Below are positions 11,863 through 21,316 of a stretch of 64,000 nt of DNA, piece by piece (positions within the stretch are counted from its first letter, which is position 1; every line of letters starts with the position of its first letter). The stretch is taken from contig NC_091251.1 of assembly GCF_042477335.2 (NCBI RefSeq), positions 84,149,501 to 84,213,500 on the forward strand, read 5' to 3'. The notes below the pieces were generated by a model. It was not told the origin of the DNA, did no database searches, and was given only the letters and a program-made list of their open reading frames with translations. Source of the stretch: Ovis canadensis. Lineage: Eukaryota > Chordata > Mammalia > Artiodactyla > Bovidae. A program made the translations under genes and the position numbers.

Positions 11863-12400
11863 AAAGAGTACAGAATGGAAGGAGCTTAACCCTGGAGAAA
11901 CATAAACTAATCAGACAAACCATGTGATTGAGATGGTGTTGACCAGCAGCAATAGGTCATATTGATAGAATGGACCTTGCTGTGATATAATGCAAGTGAT
12001 CTTTGTTGTGGTCTTCCTCAAAAATCAATCATGCGGTCTAATCAATAGGAAAATATCAGATAAATCTAAATTAAGTCACATGCTACCAAATCCTTGGCCA
12101 GAACTCCTTAAAAAAAAAATTAACTCTGGAAAATTCTCACAACCATAAGACTAAGATACAAGTAGATGTAATGTGGTGTCCTGGATGAGATCCTAGAATA
12201 GAAAAAGGACATTAGGTAAATACTAAGGAAATCTGAGTAACTTTATAACTTTGGTTAATAATAATATATCAATATTGATCCATTCAAAATTATAACAAAT
12301 GTAGCATACTAAATAAGTTAATAATAAGAGAAACTGAGTATGGAGTATATGGGAACTCTGTACTGTGTTTGTGATATCTGAAAGATACTGCTTCTCACAC

Positions 12401-13333
12401 CATAAATAATATTTCAATGTGAGGATAAAAGGTGTAATCAGACACAACTCAGTAAAAACAATCAATTTATCTCCTTGGATGTAATGATAGTAGTCACAAC
12501 TACTTCCTACAGATGAATATAGATGTTAGAAAGGGATTTGTAAATGCAGAAGTATATTTAATTTATTGGCTTAAATAAACAATATTCATTTTTGGATAGT
12601 TGCCAAGGGCAAGGTACTGTATTTAGTTGTGTAACTAGCTGTCCTCAGAATTGCTACTATTAGAAGTTCAGTGCCTAACTAGAGTATCCTTTTCTTGGAG
12701 ATGGCTTATTAATTGACTTATTTTACAATGAAACCTATCACAGCCAGGGTGTAATTGTTTTCAGCCCTTCCAACAACCCGGTGAGATGCCTGAGCTGATG
12801 GATGTTTGCAACAGAAGTTATGGAAAGGAGTGTTTGAGCTTCTGTATTGTTCTTGGCCCTACAATATGATCAGTGAAGAAACCCGAGTTTTCCCCATTCC
12901 CAGCCCTGTAAAACAAGATCAGATGACTAAGTGTGAGTTGAAAAGAAAGCATGTGCAGTTATCACTGCCTTATCTTGCCCTTGCTTGGAAGTAGGTCTGA
13001 GAGGAGGATGGCAAAATAAGGGCAACAACTAACACATGCTGCATATATATCCTGTGTCAGGCACGGTGCCAGGCTCTAGACTGGTGGTCAGTGCTCATAA
13101 AACTGTGGGCAGCAGAGTCTTATCCTTAAGGTTTGAAGGGGGCCCAATAAATTCCACTCCTATTTACAACTTTAATTCTCAACAAATGGAGATATAAGAC
13201 CAATGAGTGACAGATGGAGATAGAATCACTGCTGTGACTGATAAAGTCTCTCTTACAGTGCTGGAGAGAGAGGCAGTTAGTACAAACATTTTGGAAAATT
13301 AAAGCTGAACAAATGCATATTTCGTATGCATTC
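12401..13333. other. Intergenic stretch, nothing assigned
   Basis: No gene or repeat family recognised. 'gtcaggcacggtgccaggctc' near 13057 hints at a very old repeat fragment. Confidence 0.45.
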
Positions 13334-13455
13334 ATGCTAAGTCACTTCAGTCGTATCCTACTCTGTGTGACCCTATGAACTCTAGCCTGCAAGGCTCCTC
13401 TGTCCATAGGATTCTCCATGCAAGAACACTGGTGTGGGTTGCCGTGTCCTTCTCC
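13334..13455 (-). mobile_element. Bov-A monomer, reverse
   Basis: 'tgctaagtcacttcagtcgt' to 'gggttgccgtgtccttctcc', one Bov-A unit on the minus strand. Diverged. Confidence 0.88.
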
Positions 13456-14225
13456 ATATGTATACTTTATGCCTCAGCAATCCACTCATCGAAATATAAC
13501 CAGTAAAATGTATATGTACATATTCAGTGAAAGATATATTCCAGAATGTACATAACAGCACTATTTGTAAAACTGGAAAATACCCAAGTGCCCAACAACA
13601 GTAGAATAGATAAATAAATCTTGGTATATTCTTGCGATGGGTTATTATACAATGATAAGGAAGATTAAACTACAGCCAAATACAAAAGAGTATAAACAGT
13701 GTGACTCCATTTAAGTTAAATACAAAATAGGCAAAATGAATCTGTGGTTTTAGAAGTCAGGACAGATGTTGCCCTTGAGTAGGGTGTGAACAGTGACTGG
13801 GAGGGACCAGGCACGAGGCATCCCAGGGTGCTTCTCTGTGTGTTTGGTTGTATTAATGACAGAGAGCTACACATGTAAGCAGCGTACATTTTATTATGTA
13901 CATCATACTTTAATACAGAGAAGGCAATGGCACCCCACTCCAGTACTCTTGCCTGGAAAATCCCATGGACGGAGGAGCCTGGTAGGCTGCAGTCCATGGG
14001 GTCGCTAAGAGTCAGACACGACTGAGCGACTTCACTTTCACTTTTCACTTTCCTGCATTGGAGAAGGAAATGGCAACCCACTCCAGTGTTCTTGCCTGGA
14101 GAATCCCAAGGATGGGGGAGCCTGGTGGGCTGCCATCTATGGGGTCGCACAGAGTCGGACATGACTGAAGTGACTTAGAAGCAGTAGCATACTTTAATAG
14201 AAAGTTTTCTTTAATCCTCTCTTGC
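13456..14225 (+). mobile_element. Old L1M LINE 3' fragment, split by a Bov-A2
   Basis: The text 'cataacagcactatttgtaa', 'actggaaaatacccaagtgc', 'cccaacaacagtagaataga' and 'gtgtgactccatttaa' is L1 ORF2-end/3'UTR sequence. The element is interrupted at 13916-14187 and resumes with cttt-rich sequence. Confidence 0.75.
13916..14187 (+). mobile_element. Bov-A2 SINE with 12-bp target duplication
   Basis: Two Bov-A units (13917-14040 and 14060-14180) in forward orientation, ending in a gcagtag tail. The flanks carry the exact duplication catactttaata at 13904-13915 and 14188-14199. Confidence 0.96.
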
Positions 14226-14317
14226 TCCAACTTCCCTATCTAGCTACCACTTCATTCCTCTCCTTTTTAAAACAAAGCAAATTTTTAAAAGTACTATTTT
14301 TAATATGGACCATTTAC

Positions 14318-14669
14318 AATATTGCTTCTGTTTCATGTTTTGGTTTTCTGGCCTCAAGGCATGTGAGACCTTAGCTGCCCAACCAGGGATTGAACTCATA
14401 CCCCCTGCATTAGGAGGCAAAGTCTTCACCACTGGGCTTCCCTGGTGGCAAAGAATTCGCCTGCAATGCAGGAGATACAGGAGACATGGGTTCGATCCCT
14501 GGGTTGGGAAGATCCCCTGGAGAAGGAAATGGCTACCCACCACAGTATTCTTGCCTGGAGAATTCCATGGACAGAGGAGTCTGGAGGGATACAGTCCATA
14601 TGGTTGCAAAAGAGTCGGACACAAATTAGCGATTAACACTTTCACCATTGGACCACCAGGGAAGTTCCC
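14318..14669 (-). mobile_element. CHR-type SINE, interrupted by a Bov-tA
   Basis: 'ggcatgtgagaccttagctg' and 'aaccagggattgaactcata' identify the tRNA-derived end of a CHR-type SINE on the minus strand. Its terminal 'ggaccaccagggaagttccc' (14650-14669) lies beyond the Bov-tA insertion at 14436-14640. Confidence 0.8.
14436..14640 (+). mobile_element. Bov-tA SINE nested in a CHR SINE
   Basis: Full-length forward copy with head 'gggcttccctggtggcaaag' and B-box tgggttcgatccc. The flanks 'ttcaccactgg' (14425-14435) and 'ttcaccattgg' (14641-14651) form a target duplication with one mismatch. Confidence 0.95.
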
Positions 14670-14889
14670 AAAGCAAAACGTTTTAGAAAGAACTGTCTTT
14701 CTTCAATGTCTCCATTCTCTCTTGGACCTGCTGCAACAAGGATTTTTGCCCTAGACTCTCTATAGCTTCTCTTATAAAGATTAATGATGACTTATATACG
14801 GCTAAATTCAATTGCCAACTTGCCTCATCTTACTAATCAGCAGCATTCCATACAAATGATTATTGACTATATTTACCTGGTTCTACACT

Positions 14890-16175
14890 CACTCTCACTC
14901 CCCTCTCTAGGTAAACTCATCAAGTCACATAGCTTTAAATACTATGTATATCTTTATGATTCCCAGACTTTTATATCTTTTGCCCAAATCTCTCCTTGGC
15001 ACACCTAACTTGTATATCCCATTGCTTACTCAACATCTCCATTTGGAGATCTACTGTGTGCTGTGCTTATTTGCTCAATCATGTCCAACTCTTTTCGACC
15101 CCAAGGACTATAGTTCACCAGGCTCCTCTGTGGGGATTCTCCAGGCAAGAATACTGGAGTGGATTGCCATGCCCTCCTCCAAAGGATCTTCTCAACCCAG
15201 GGACTGAACCCAGGTCTCCCGCATTGCAGGCAGATTCTTTATTGTCCGAGCTACCAGGGAGATCTAAAAAACATCTAAAAAGTCTGATATCCCCCAAATC
15301 TGCTCCTCCTCCCACATTCTTCTCCTGTTCACAACACTTCTCAGCTCTATTGCATCCTTCCAGCTGCACAACCCCCAAATCTTGGAATGATCCTAGATGC
15401 TTCTCTTTTTTCTTACATATCTAATTCATGAACCAGAACTGTTAGTTTTACACTAAAAATACACTTAGAATTTGTACACTTTTCATTACCTCCACTGGTA
15501 CCATTCTGGTTCAAATCATTATTTCTTACCTCCTTACCTCTCATTCTCCTAAATGCTCCCCTTTTGCCTCTCACTTCCTCACCCCTTGTTTCTGCACTTA
15601 CTACCCTACAGTTGATTTTCTACATAAAGGATCCTGAGAAATAATAATTCAAATCATGTCCTTTGTCGCTCCAAACCCTCCTCGTGGTTTCCACCTCACT
15701 CAGAATAAAAGACAAATTCCAAATTATGCTCTTTTAAACTCTGCATAATCTGACCTCACTTTCTCTCCCAGATCTCATCTCATGCAGCCTTCCCCTGCTT
15801 CAGCCACCCTGGATTTTTTGTAGTTCTTCATACAGTCCATCTATTCCCCTGACCCTGGGCATTTGCACTGGCTGTATCCTCGCTCTAGAACGCCCTTCTC
15901 CCAAAGTACACATGATCTGCATTTTTATTTTGTTCAGTCTTTACTCAAACGTCACCTTTTAAAAAAGCATTTCTGTGCCAACCTGTCTAAAATTTCACAT
16001 ACTTATCCCTCTTTTCTGCATTTGTTTTTCCTCCTTGGCACTTATCACCCTCATATGTGAACATTTATTTGTTCATTTGTTTATTGATTCATTGGTTGTC
16101 CTTCTCCCCACTAAATCTCGAGCTCTGTGAAGACAGGCATTTTAAGCTGTTTCATCTCTTTGTACTCCAAACCCA
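14890..16175 (+). mobile_element. L2-like ancient LINE, interrupted
   Basis: Diverged mammalian-wide repeat with the pyrimidine-rich 3' region typical of L2: 'cttactcaacatctccattt', 'ttcaaatcatgtcctttgtc', 'cataatctgacctcactttc', 'ctgggcatttgcactggctg', 'ctctagaacgcccttctccc', 'actcaaacgtcaccttt', 'cactaaatctcgagctctgt'. It is split by a Bov-tA at 15062-15263. The family name is from memory of the consensus. Confidence 0.6.
15062..15263 (-). mobile_element. Bov-tA SINE, reverse
   Basis: 'tgctcaatcatgtccaactc' through 'gcattgcaggcagattcttt', with the tRNA-like head at the right end (gagctaccaggga). A short deletion removes part of the usual 'ctctgtccatgggg' box. Confidence 0.94.
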
Positions 16176-17524
16176 AGACATCATTAGAACATATCCATTT
16201 AATAACTAACTGCATGTGGCATTGCAAGTCTTACCATAAACTATATCCCTCTTCTGGTATAGAGTTCCCTGAGAGTCTGTTTTCTCTCACAGAAAAAGGT
16301 TTGTTTATCTTTATGATTTAACCAAATTTACCACTAGTTTCTCTAGGACTACTGGTATGTCTTTCAGGATCCTGAGGAATATGCTTCGGAGTCGTGAACA
16401 TGGGAAGCTGAGCCAGACTGCAGTTCTCAACCTGATCCCGTGGTCATACAGGTCTGCTGGCTCACGGGATCTGTCTGCTTGTCCACTGGAAGGCTCCAGA
16501 GCTGGTTCTTCTGCACAGCCTAGGACTGTAGCCCAACATGTCAAAACCATGAGACTGCCATCTGTTCAAGTTATGTAATTTGAGATCTGGAACAATTTTC
16601 AGTGTGGGATTTGCTGCCCAAATAGAATCATTTTCGGAAAGAAGATTAAGCTTTCTTTGCTGGAAAAAAGAGAAATTACCAGAAAAGTGATCATTTTACT
16701 GAGTATAAATAAACCTTGCTCCAGAATACAATAAATGAGAAAGGCAAATTTGCTTCATCAATATTTTCCTGTTTTAAAAATAAACACAAGGTGATACTTT
16801 AATTTTGTAAGTGCAAAATAATTCTTAATGGGAAATGGAATTATCCATTTAACAGATCTAAATTTTGTTTGAAGCATTTGCCTGCCCTATAAGACACTAA
16901 GCAGAATCAGGGGGTGAGGGAAGCCTTGATAAGTTTATTGATATTATAGAATATGGTCTTTCTTCCTAGGAGAGAAAGTTACCTGATCCACCATTAGTGG
17001 AACAGAAGGCTTGATTTGTTTTTCTAACAGAACTTATGTGACCCACAGTTACCTTATATGACCAAAGGAAACCACTTATGAAATGACTGCCTGGAGTTAA
17101 GGATTAAAACTGCAGCTTTGTAGACTGGAATTTCTCTCACTAAATTTATTCACCTAAACAAGGCTTGATTCAGTGCCCTAATTCTTACTGACTCCAAACT
17201 TTAATGAGCTGGGGACTTGTGTTAAACACCACTCATTTTACTACACGGAACTAGCACTATTGTTTTGCCTTATTACAAAAACAGAAATTTTGTAATCATG
17301 GACTGGTTTTATTGGGGATAAAATCAGTCATCAAATTAAAGTATAACAAAAGAAGTGAAAATCACCAGGACATCTATAACCTGGAGGTTAAGAGGTCAAT
17401 ATGTTTTGCAGATTCTTCTGGGGTTTGTTTTGGATATGTAATGTCTCCTTTTTATAAAACTTAATCATATAATAGCTGAATTATATATGTATACATGTAT
17501 ATATATAAAATATACATATATAAT

Positions 17525-17605
17525 AAAATTATAACTGAATCACTTTACTATATGGCAGAAATTAATACAACATTGTAAATCAGCTATACTTCAATAAAAA
17601 TACTC
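17525..17605 (+). mobile_element. Ruminant L1 3' terminus
   Basis: 'actgaatcactttactatat', 'aatacaacattgtaaatcag' and 'ctatacttcaataaaaatac' are the characteristic L1 3' end. The 5' side is an (AT)-rich tract. Confidence 0.75.
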
Positions 17606-18290
17606 TCTCAAAAAAATAAGACAACAGTGAAATTTGTCACACCTATTGTCTCTCCCTTTCATAAATGATTTCTCTGTAGCCTGCAGTGTTATTTGATAGC
17701 ACTTTACCCCAAAATTGGAGTCAATCCTCTTAAAACTTGCCTCTATTTTACCAACTATGTTTATTCTAAAGTAAATAGAATAAGTATATTCTAAATCCTT
17801 TGTTGTCACTTTAACAACTAAGTTCACCATCTTGTATGGGCGCAATTTGTGGTGTCCCTAAACAGTTATAATAGTGACTGATCGCAGATCACCATAACAA
17901 ATATAATAATAATAGGAAAGTTTAGACTATTTCGAGAATTAACAAAATGTGACACAGACATGAACTGAGCATGTGCTGTTGGGAAAATGGTGCTGACAGA
18001 CTCGCCTGACCCAGGGCTGCTGCAAACCTTTAATTTGTAAGAAAAGTAAAAAGGCAATATCTACGAAGCCCAATAAAGCAAAGCACACTAAAATGAAGTA
18101 TGCCTGTATTTTACTGCCTGTAGTCAGGCAGGGAAGAACTCTCTGATAAAGCAGACTTGAGTAAAAACCAGTGGGAGAGAGAGCTCTGTAAGACTCTGGG
18201 GGAAGTCCTTTCTGGGGAAGGGAATAAATAGCAATTGTGAAGGTGCAGAGGCAGACGTGAGCTCTGTGCATTGGCAGGACAGCTCGAAGA

Positions 18291-18330
18291 CCCCCAGCAT
18301 CACGCTTTGATGCTGGGATGATGCTGGGGG
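18291..18330. other. Inverted repeat with two competing hairpins
   Basis: The arms cccccagcatca (18291-18302) and tgatgctggggg (18319-18330) are perfect 12-base complements. A second copy, tgatgctggg (18308-18317), can instead pair with cccagcatca (18293-18302) around a 5-base loop. No repeat family recognised around it. Confidence 0.85.
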
Positions 18331-18828
18331 ACAGGATGTTGCAGAAGCAGATTTGCCTTTTTCTAAGTTTCTTTCAATTCTTCCAATAACCTCAAGAAAA
18401 TCTCAGTTCAATGCAAGTTTGTGTTTAATACTCCTCTGATGCAAAATGTGTTACTCTAACTTTTAACAAAAGGGATGACAGATTGGAAGATCACAGTCTT
18501 CTGAAGTGACAGTATAAAATAGAATAATGTTGGATTTTATTTACGTTCACGCTTGCTATATATTAGAGCAAATAGTTTCCTGTTTATAAGAGTGATACAA
18601 TTTTCCTTTTAAATAGACATATTTAAGTTTTCAATTTACTCAACTTCAAGAAAAAGAAAATATTACATAAGAAACATATAAAGGGTATATAGTTGGAAGT
18701 TGCAAAAATCATAAAGGGGACTGGCAAATGACTAAAGTTTGGGAAACAGTTCTAGGCCATCCAGCTAGCACCTGAACTCTCTAAACATGGATCCAAACCC
18801 ACCAAAGCTCTTCTGTTTTCTAAGATGA

Positions 18829-19092
18829 TTCAGTTCAGTTCAGTTCAGTCGCTCAGTCGTGTCCGACTCTTGCGACCCCATGAATCGCAGCACGCCAGGC
18901 CTCCCTGTCCATCACCAACTCCCAGAGTTCACTCAGACTTACGTCCATCGAGTCCGTGATGCCATCCAGCCATCTCATCCTCGGTCGTCCCCTTCTCCTC
19001 CTGCCCCCAATCCCTCCCAGCATCAGTCTTTTCCAATGAGTCAACTCTTCGCATGAGGTGGCCAAAGTACTGGAGTTTCAGCTTTAGCATCA
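18829..19092 (-). mobile_element. BovB LINE 3' end, reverse
   Basis: Starts with the repeated 'cagttcagttcagtt' terminus (the BovB 3' tail read in reverse) and runs to 'ggagtttcagctttagcatc', where it is 5'-truncated. The minus-strand frame 19065-18853 encodes [20 protein letters not shown], the BovB ORF2 C-terminus. Well conserved, so relatively young. Confidence 0.95.
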
Positions 19093-19860
19093 TTAGTAAA
19101 TACAGATATAAATTAATCCAGATGCACTAGTCAGTGATACTCCCAACCCCGAGTAAAATAGCTGCTTTTGGACAACTTTAATTTAAACATTCTCTTTGGA
19201 AGAAATATCAAGACATCATGGCTAGTGCAAAAATCAGGCAGAGAGTTGTGAAAGTGTTTTCCCATTTATATTATCTAGATGATTTAATTGACTGTTCTCC
19301 CTAGTTGTTTCTGGATTTATGTGCTAGTTTGTTTTTAGATGTGGTGCTAATTTAGGTGGAAGTCTTTCTTAAATGAATTAGTGTCACAAATAAAAGGATA
19401 CTTTCAGTGGACGATGGTTTAGAAGGTTGTGTTCTACCTACTTGCTGATACAGTTTGAATGCCTCAGTACTGTATATTTTAATGTTTTTACTGAAATTCT
19501 TTCTAGTGAGATTTAAGCAAGGAGATGGGTGAGAGTTGCTTTGTATTCTCAGCACTCTCTGGAAGGAGAAAATAAAACATGAATAGAGCTATTCCAAGTA
19601 CAGGCCCAGGCTGATCACTAGCAAGTTAAATGGTGCAACACCATATCCATCTAAGGGTAAATATTTTGCTCATGTTTAGTGGCTCCTAGAAGAGAGAGTT
19701 GGGAAATGATGTACCTGCTTTCACATAGAAGAAAATCCCACTTGCACAAAATTTTAAATCATTAAAGAACAATTGATATAATCTGAATAATTAGAGGAGA
19801 AACTAGTCACTCAATTAAATTATCTGTAGGATTTTTAAAATCTATGTGACAAAACATATT
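19093..19860. other. Intergenic stretch, nothing assigned
   Basis: AT-rich, with no repeat or coding signal recognised. Its right end is the target site used by the EEF1G retrocopy. Confidence 0.5.
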
Positions 19861-21316
19861 AAAAAGTGATAAAGCCCTTTCTCTGTGGAATCACCATGGC
19901 GGCTGGGACCCTGTACACATACCCTGAAAACTGGAGGGCCTTCAAGGCCCTCATTGCCACTCAGTACAGTGGGGCTCAGGTCCGCTTGCTCTCCGCACCA
20001 CCCCACTTCCATTTTGGCCAAACCAACCGCAGCCCCGAACTTCTCCGTAAATTTCCTGCTGGCAAGGTTCCAGCCTTTGAGGGTGACGATGGATTCTGTG
20101 TGTTGGAGAGCAATGCCATTGCCTACTATGTGAGCGACGAGGAGCTGCGGGGAAGTACTCCCAAGGCAGCAGCGCAGGTTGTGCAGTGGGTGAGCTTCAC
20201 TGATAGCGACATAGTGCCAATAGCCAGCACCTGGGTGTTCCCTACTTTGGGCATCATGCACCACAACAAGCAGGCCAGAGAGAATGCAAAGGAGGAGGTG
20301 AGGCGGATTCTGGGGCTGCTGGATGCTCACCTGAAGACGAGAACTTTTCTGGTGGGCGAACGCGTGACACTGGCTGACGTCACAGTTGTCTGCACCCTGT
20401 TGTGGCTTTATAAACAGGTTCTGGAGCCTTCTTTCCGCCAGGCCTTCCCTAATACCAACCTCTGATTCCTCACCTGCATTAACCAGCCCCAGTTCCGGGC
20501 TGTCTTGGGAGAGGTGAAACTGTGAGAAAATGGCCCAGTTTGATGCTAAAAAGTTTGCAGAGAGCCAGCCTAAAAAGGACACCCCACGGAAGGAGAAAGG
20601 TTCTCGAGAAGAGAAGCCGAAGCCCCAGGCGGAGAGGAAGGAGGGCAAAGAGGCGAAGAAGGCGGCTGCCCGGGCTCCTAAGGAGCTGGATGAATGTGAG
20701 CAGGCGCTGGCTGCCAAGCCGAAGGCCAAGGATCCCTTTGGCCGTCTGCCCAAGAGCACCTTTGTGTTGGATGAATTTGAGCGCAAGTACTCCAACAAGG
20801 ATACGCTCTCCGTGGCCCTGCTGTACTTTTGAGATCACTTTGATAAAGATGGCTGGTCCCTGTGGTACTCTGAGTATCGCTTCCCTGAAGAGCTCACCCA
20901 AACCTTCATGAGTTGCAACCTCATCACTGGAATGTTCCAGCGATTGGACAAACTGAGGAAGTATGCCTTTGCCAGTGTCATTCTCTTTGGAACCAACAAT
21001 AGCAGCTCCATTTCTGGGGTCTGGGTCTTTTGAGGCCAGGAGCTTGCTTTTCCGCTGAGTCCAGATTGGCAGGTGGACTACGAGTCATACACATGGCGGA
21101 AACTGGATCCCGGCAGCGAGGAGACCCAGACGCTGGTTCAAGAATACTTTTGCTGGGAAGGAGCCTTCCAGCATGCGGGCAAAGCCTTCAATCAGGGCAA
21201 GATCTTTAAGTGAACACCTCTTGCCATCGCCCAGCCGCCTGCACCTGCCCTTTGGGGAGAATGGGGGTCATTAAAGGAAACTGAACATTAAAAATAAATA
21301 AATAAAAAGTGATAAA
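19861..21316 (+). pseudogene. EEF1G: Processed pseudogene of EEF1G (translation elongation factor 1-gamma)
   Basis: Intronless full-length retrocopy. The frame from the ATG at 19896 reads [19 protein letters not shown] and follows the eEF1-gamma layout. The GST-like N-terminal region is followed by a Lys/Glu-rich linker (about 20600-20700) and the conserved eEF1G C-terminal domain ending [11 protein letters not shown] with TGA at 21211. The native protein is the gamma subunit of the eEF1B exchange complex and has about 437 residues. Lesions are: TGA at 20463 in place of Trp (codon 190); a 2-base deletion near 20521 that shifts frame; TGA at 20830 in place of Trp; and TGA at 21031 in place of Arg. 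An A-rich tail ends near 21303. The 13-base duplication aaaaagtgataaa flanks it (19861-19873 and 21304-21316), which proves LINE-mediated insertion. The open 5' frame (19866-20465) would give only a truncated GST-like part, and I see no promoter. Confidence 0.97.

Larger units (their letters stand above)
10365..12400 (+). mobile_element. Old L1M LINE 3' region, interrupted
   Basis: The segment 10400-10945 follows the ORF2-end/3'UTR text of old mammalian L1: 'gttgcactcctaggtattca', 'cacagcaactttattatcat', 'tgctaagtgaaaggagccag', 'gtgatgaaactaatctgtat'. After a Bov-tA insertion it resumes at about 11155 with L1M 3'UTR-like sequence to about 12400 ('atgtggtgtcctggatgaga'). A ruminant L1 3' end is inserted at 11754-11862. 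Assigning the distal half to the same element is less sure than the first half. Confidence 0.65.
16176..18828. other. Long intergenic stretch, mostly unassigned
   Basis: It holds an AT-rich microsatellite-like zone (17480-17530), a ruminant L1 3' end near 17525-17605 and an inverted-repeat hairpin at 18291-18330, each listed separately. The block 16340-16580 is less AT-rich and open on both strands, but I recognise no protein. Nothing else identified. Confidence 0.45.

Noticed and set aside
13716-14162. 148-codon minus-strand frame
   Set aside because: It lies across a Bov-A2 SINE and L1M sequence and is not a gene.
14436-14510. tRNA gene suggested by the tgggttcgatccc B-box
   Set aside because: It is the tRNA-derived head of a Bov-tA SINE, with no complete cloverleaf. 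The same text recurs in many copies.
14244-14754. Overlapping 134- and 149-codon frames on both strands
   Set aside because: They run straight through a nested CHR and Bov-tA SINE pair and are chance readings.
19842-20798. 318-codon minus-strand frame
   Set aside because: Antisense shadow of the EEF1G retrocopy. GC-rich coding sequence leaves its complement open.
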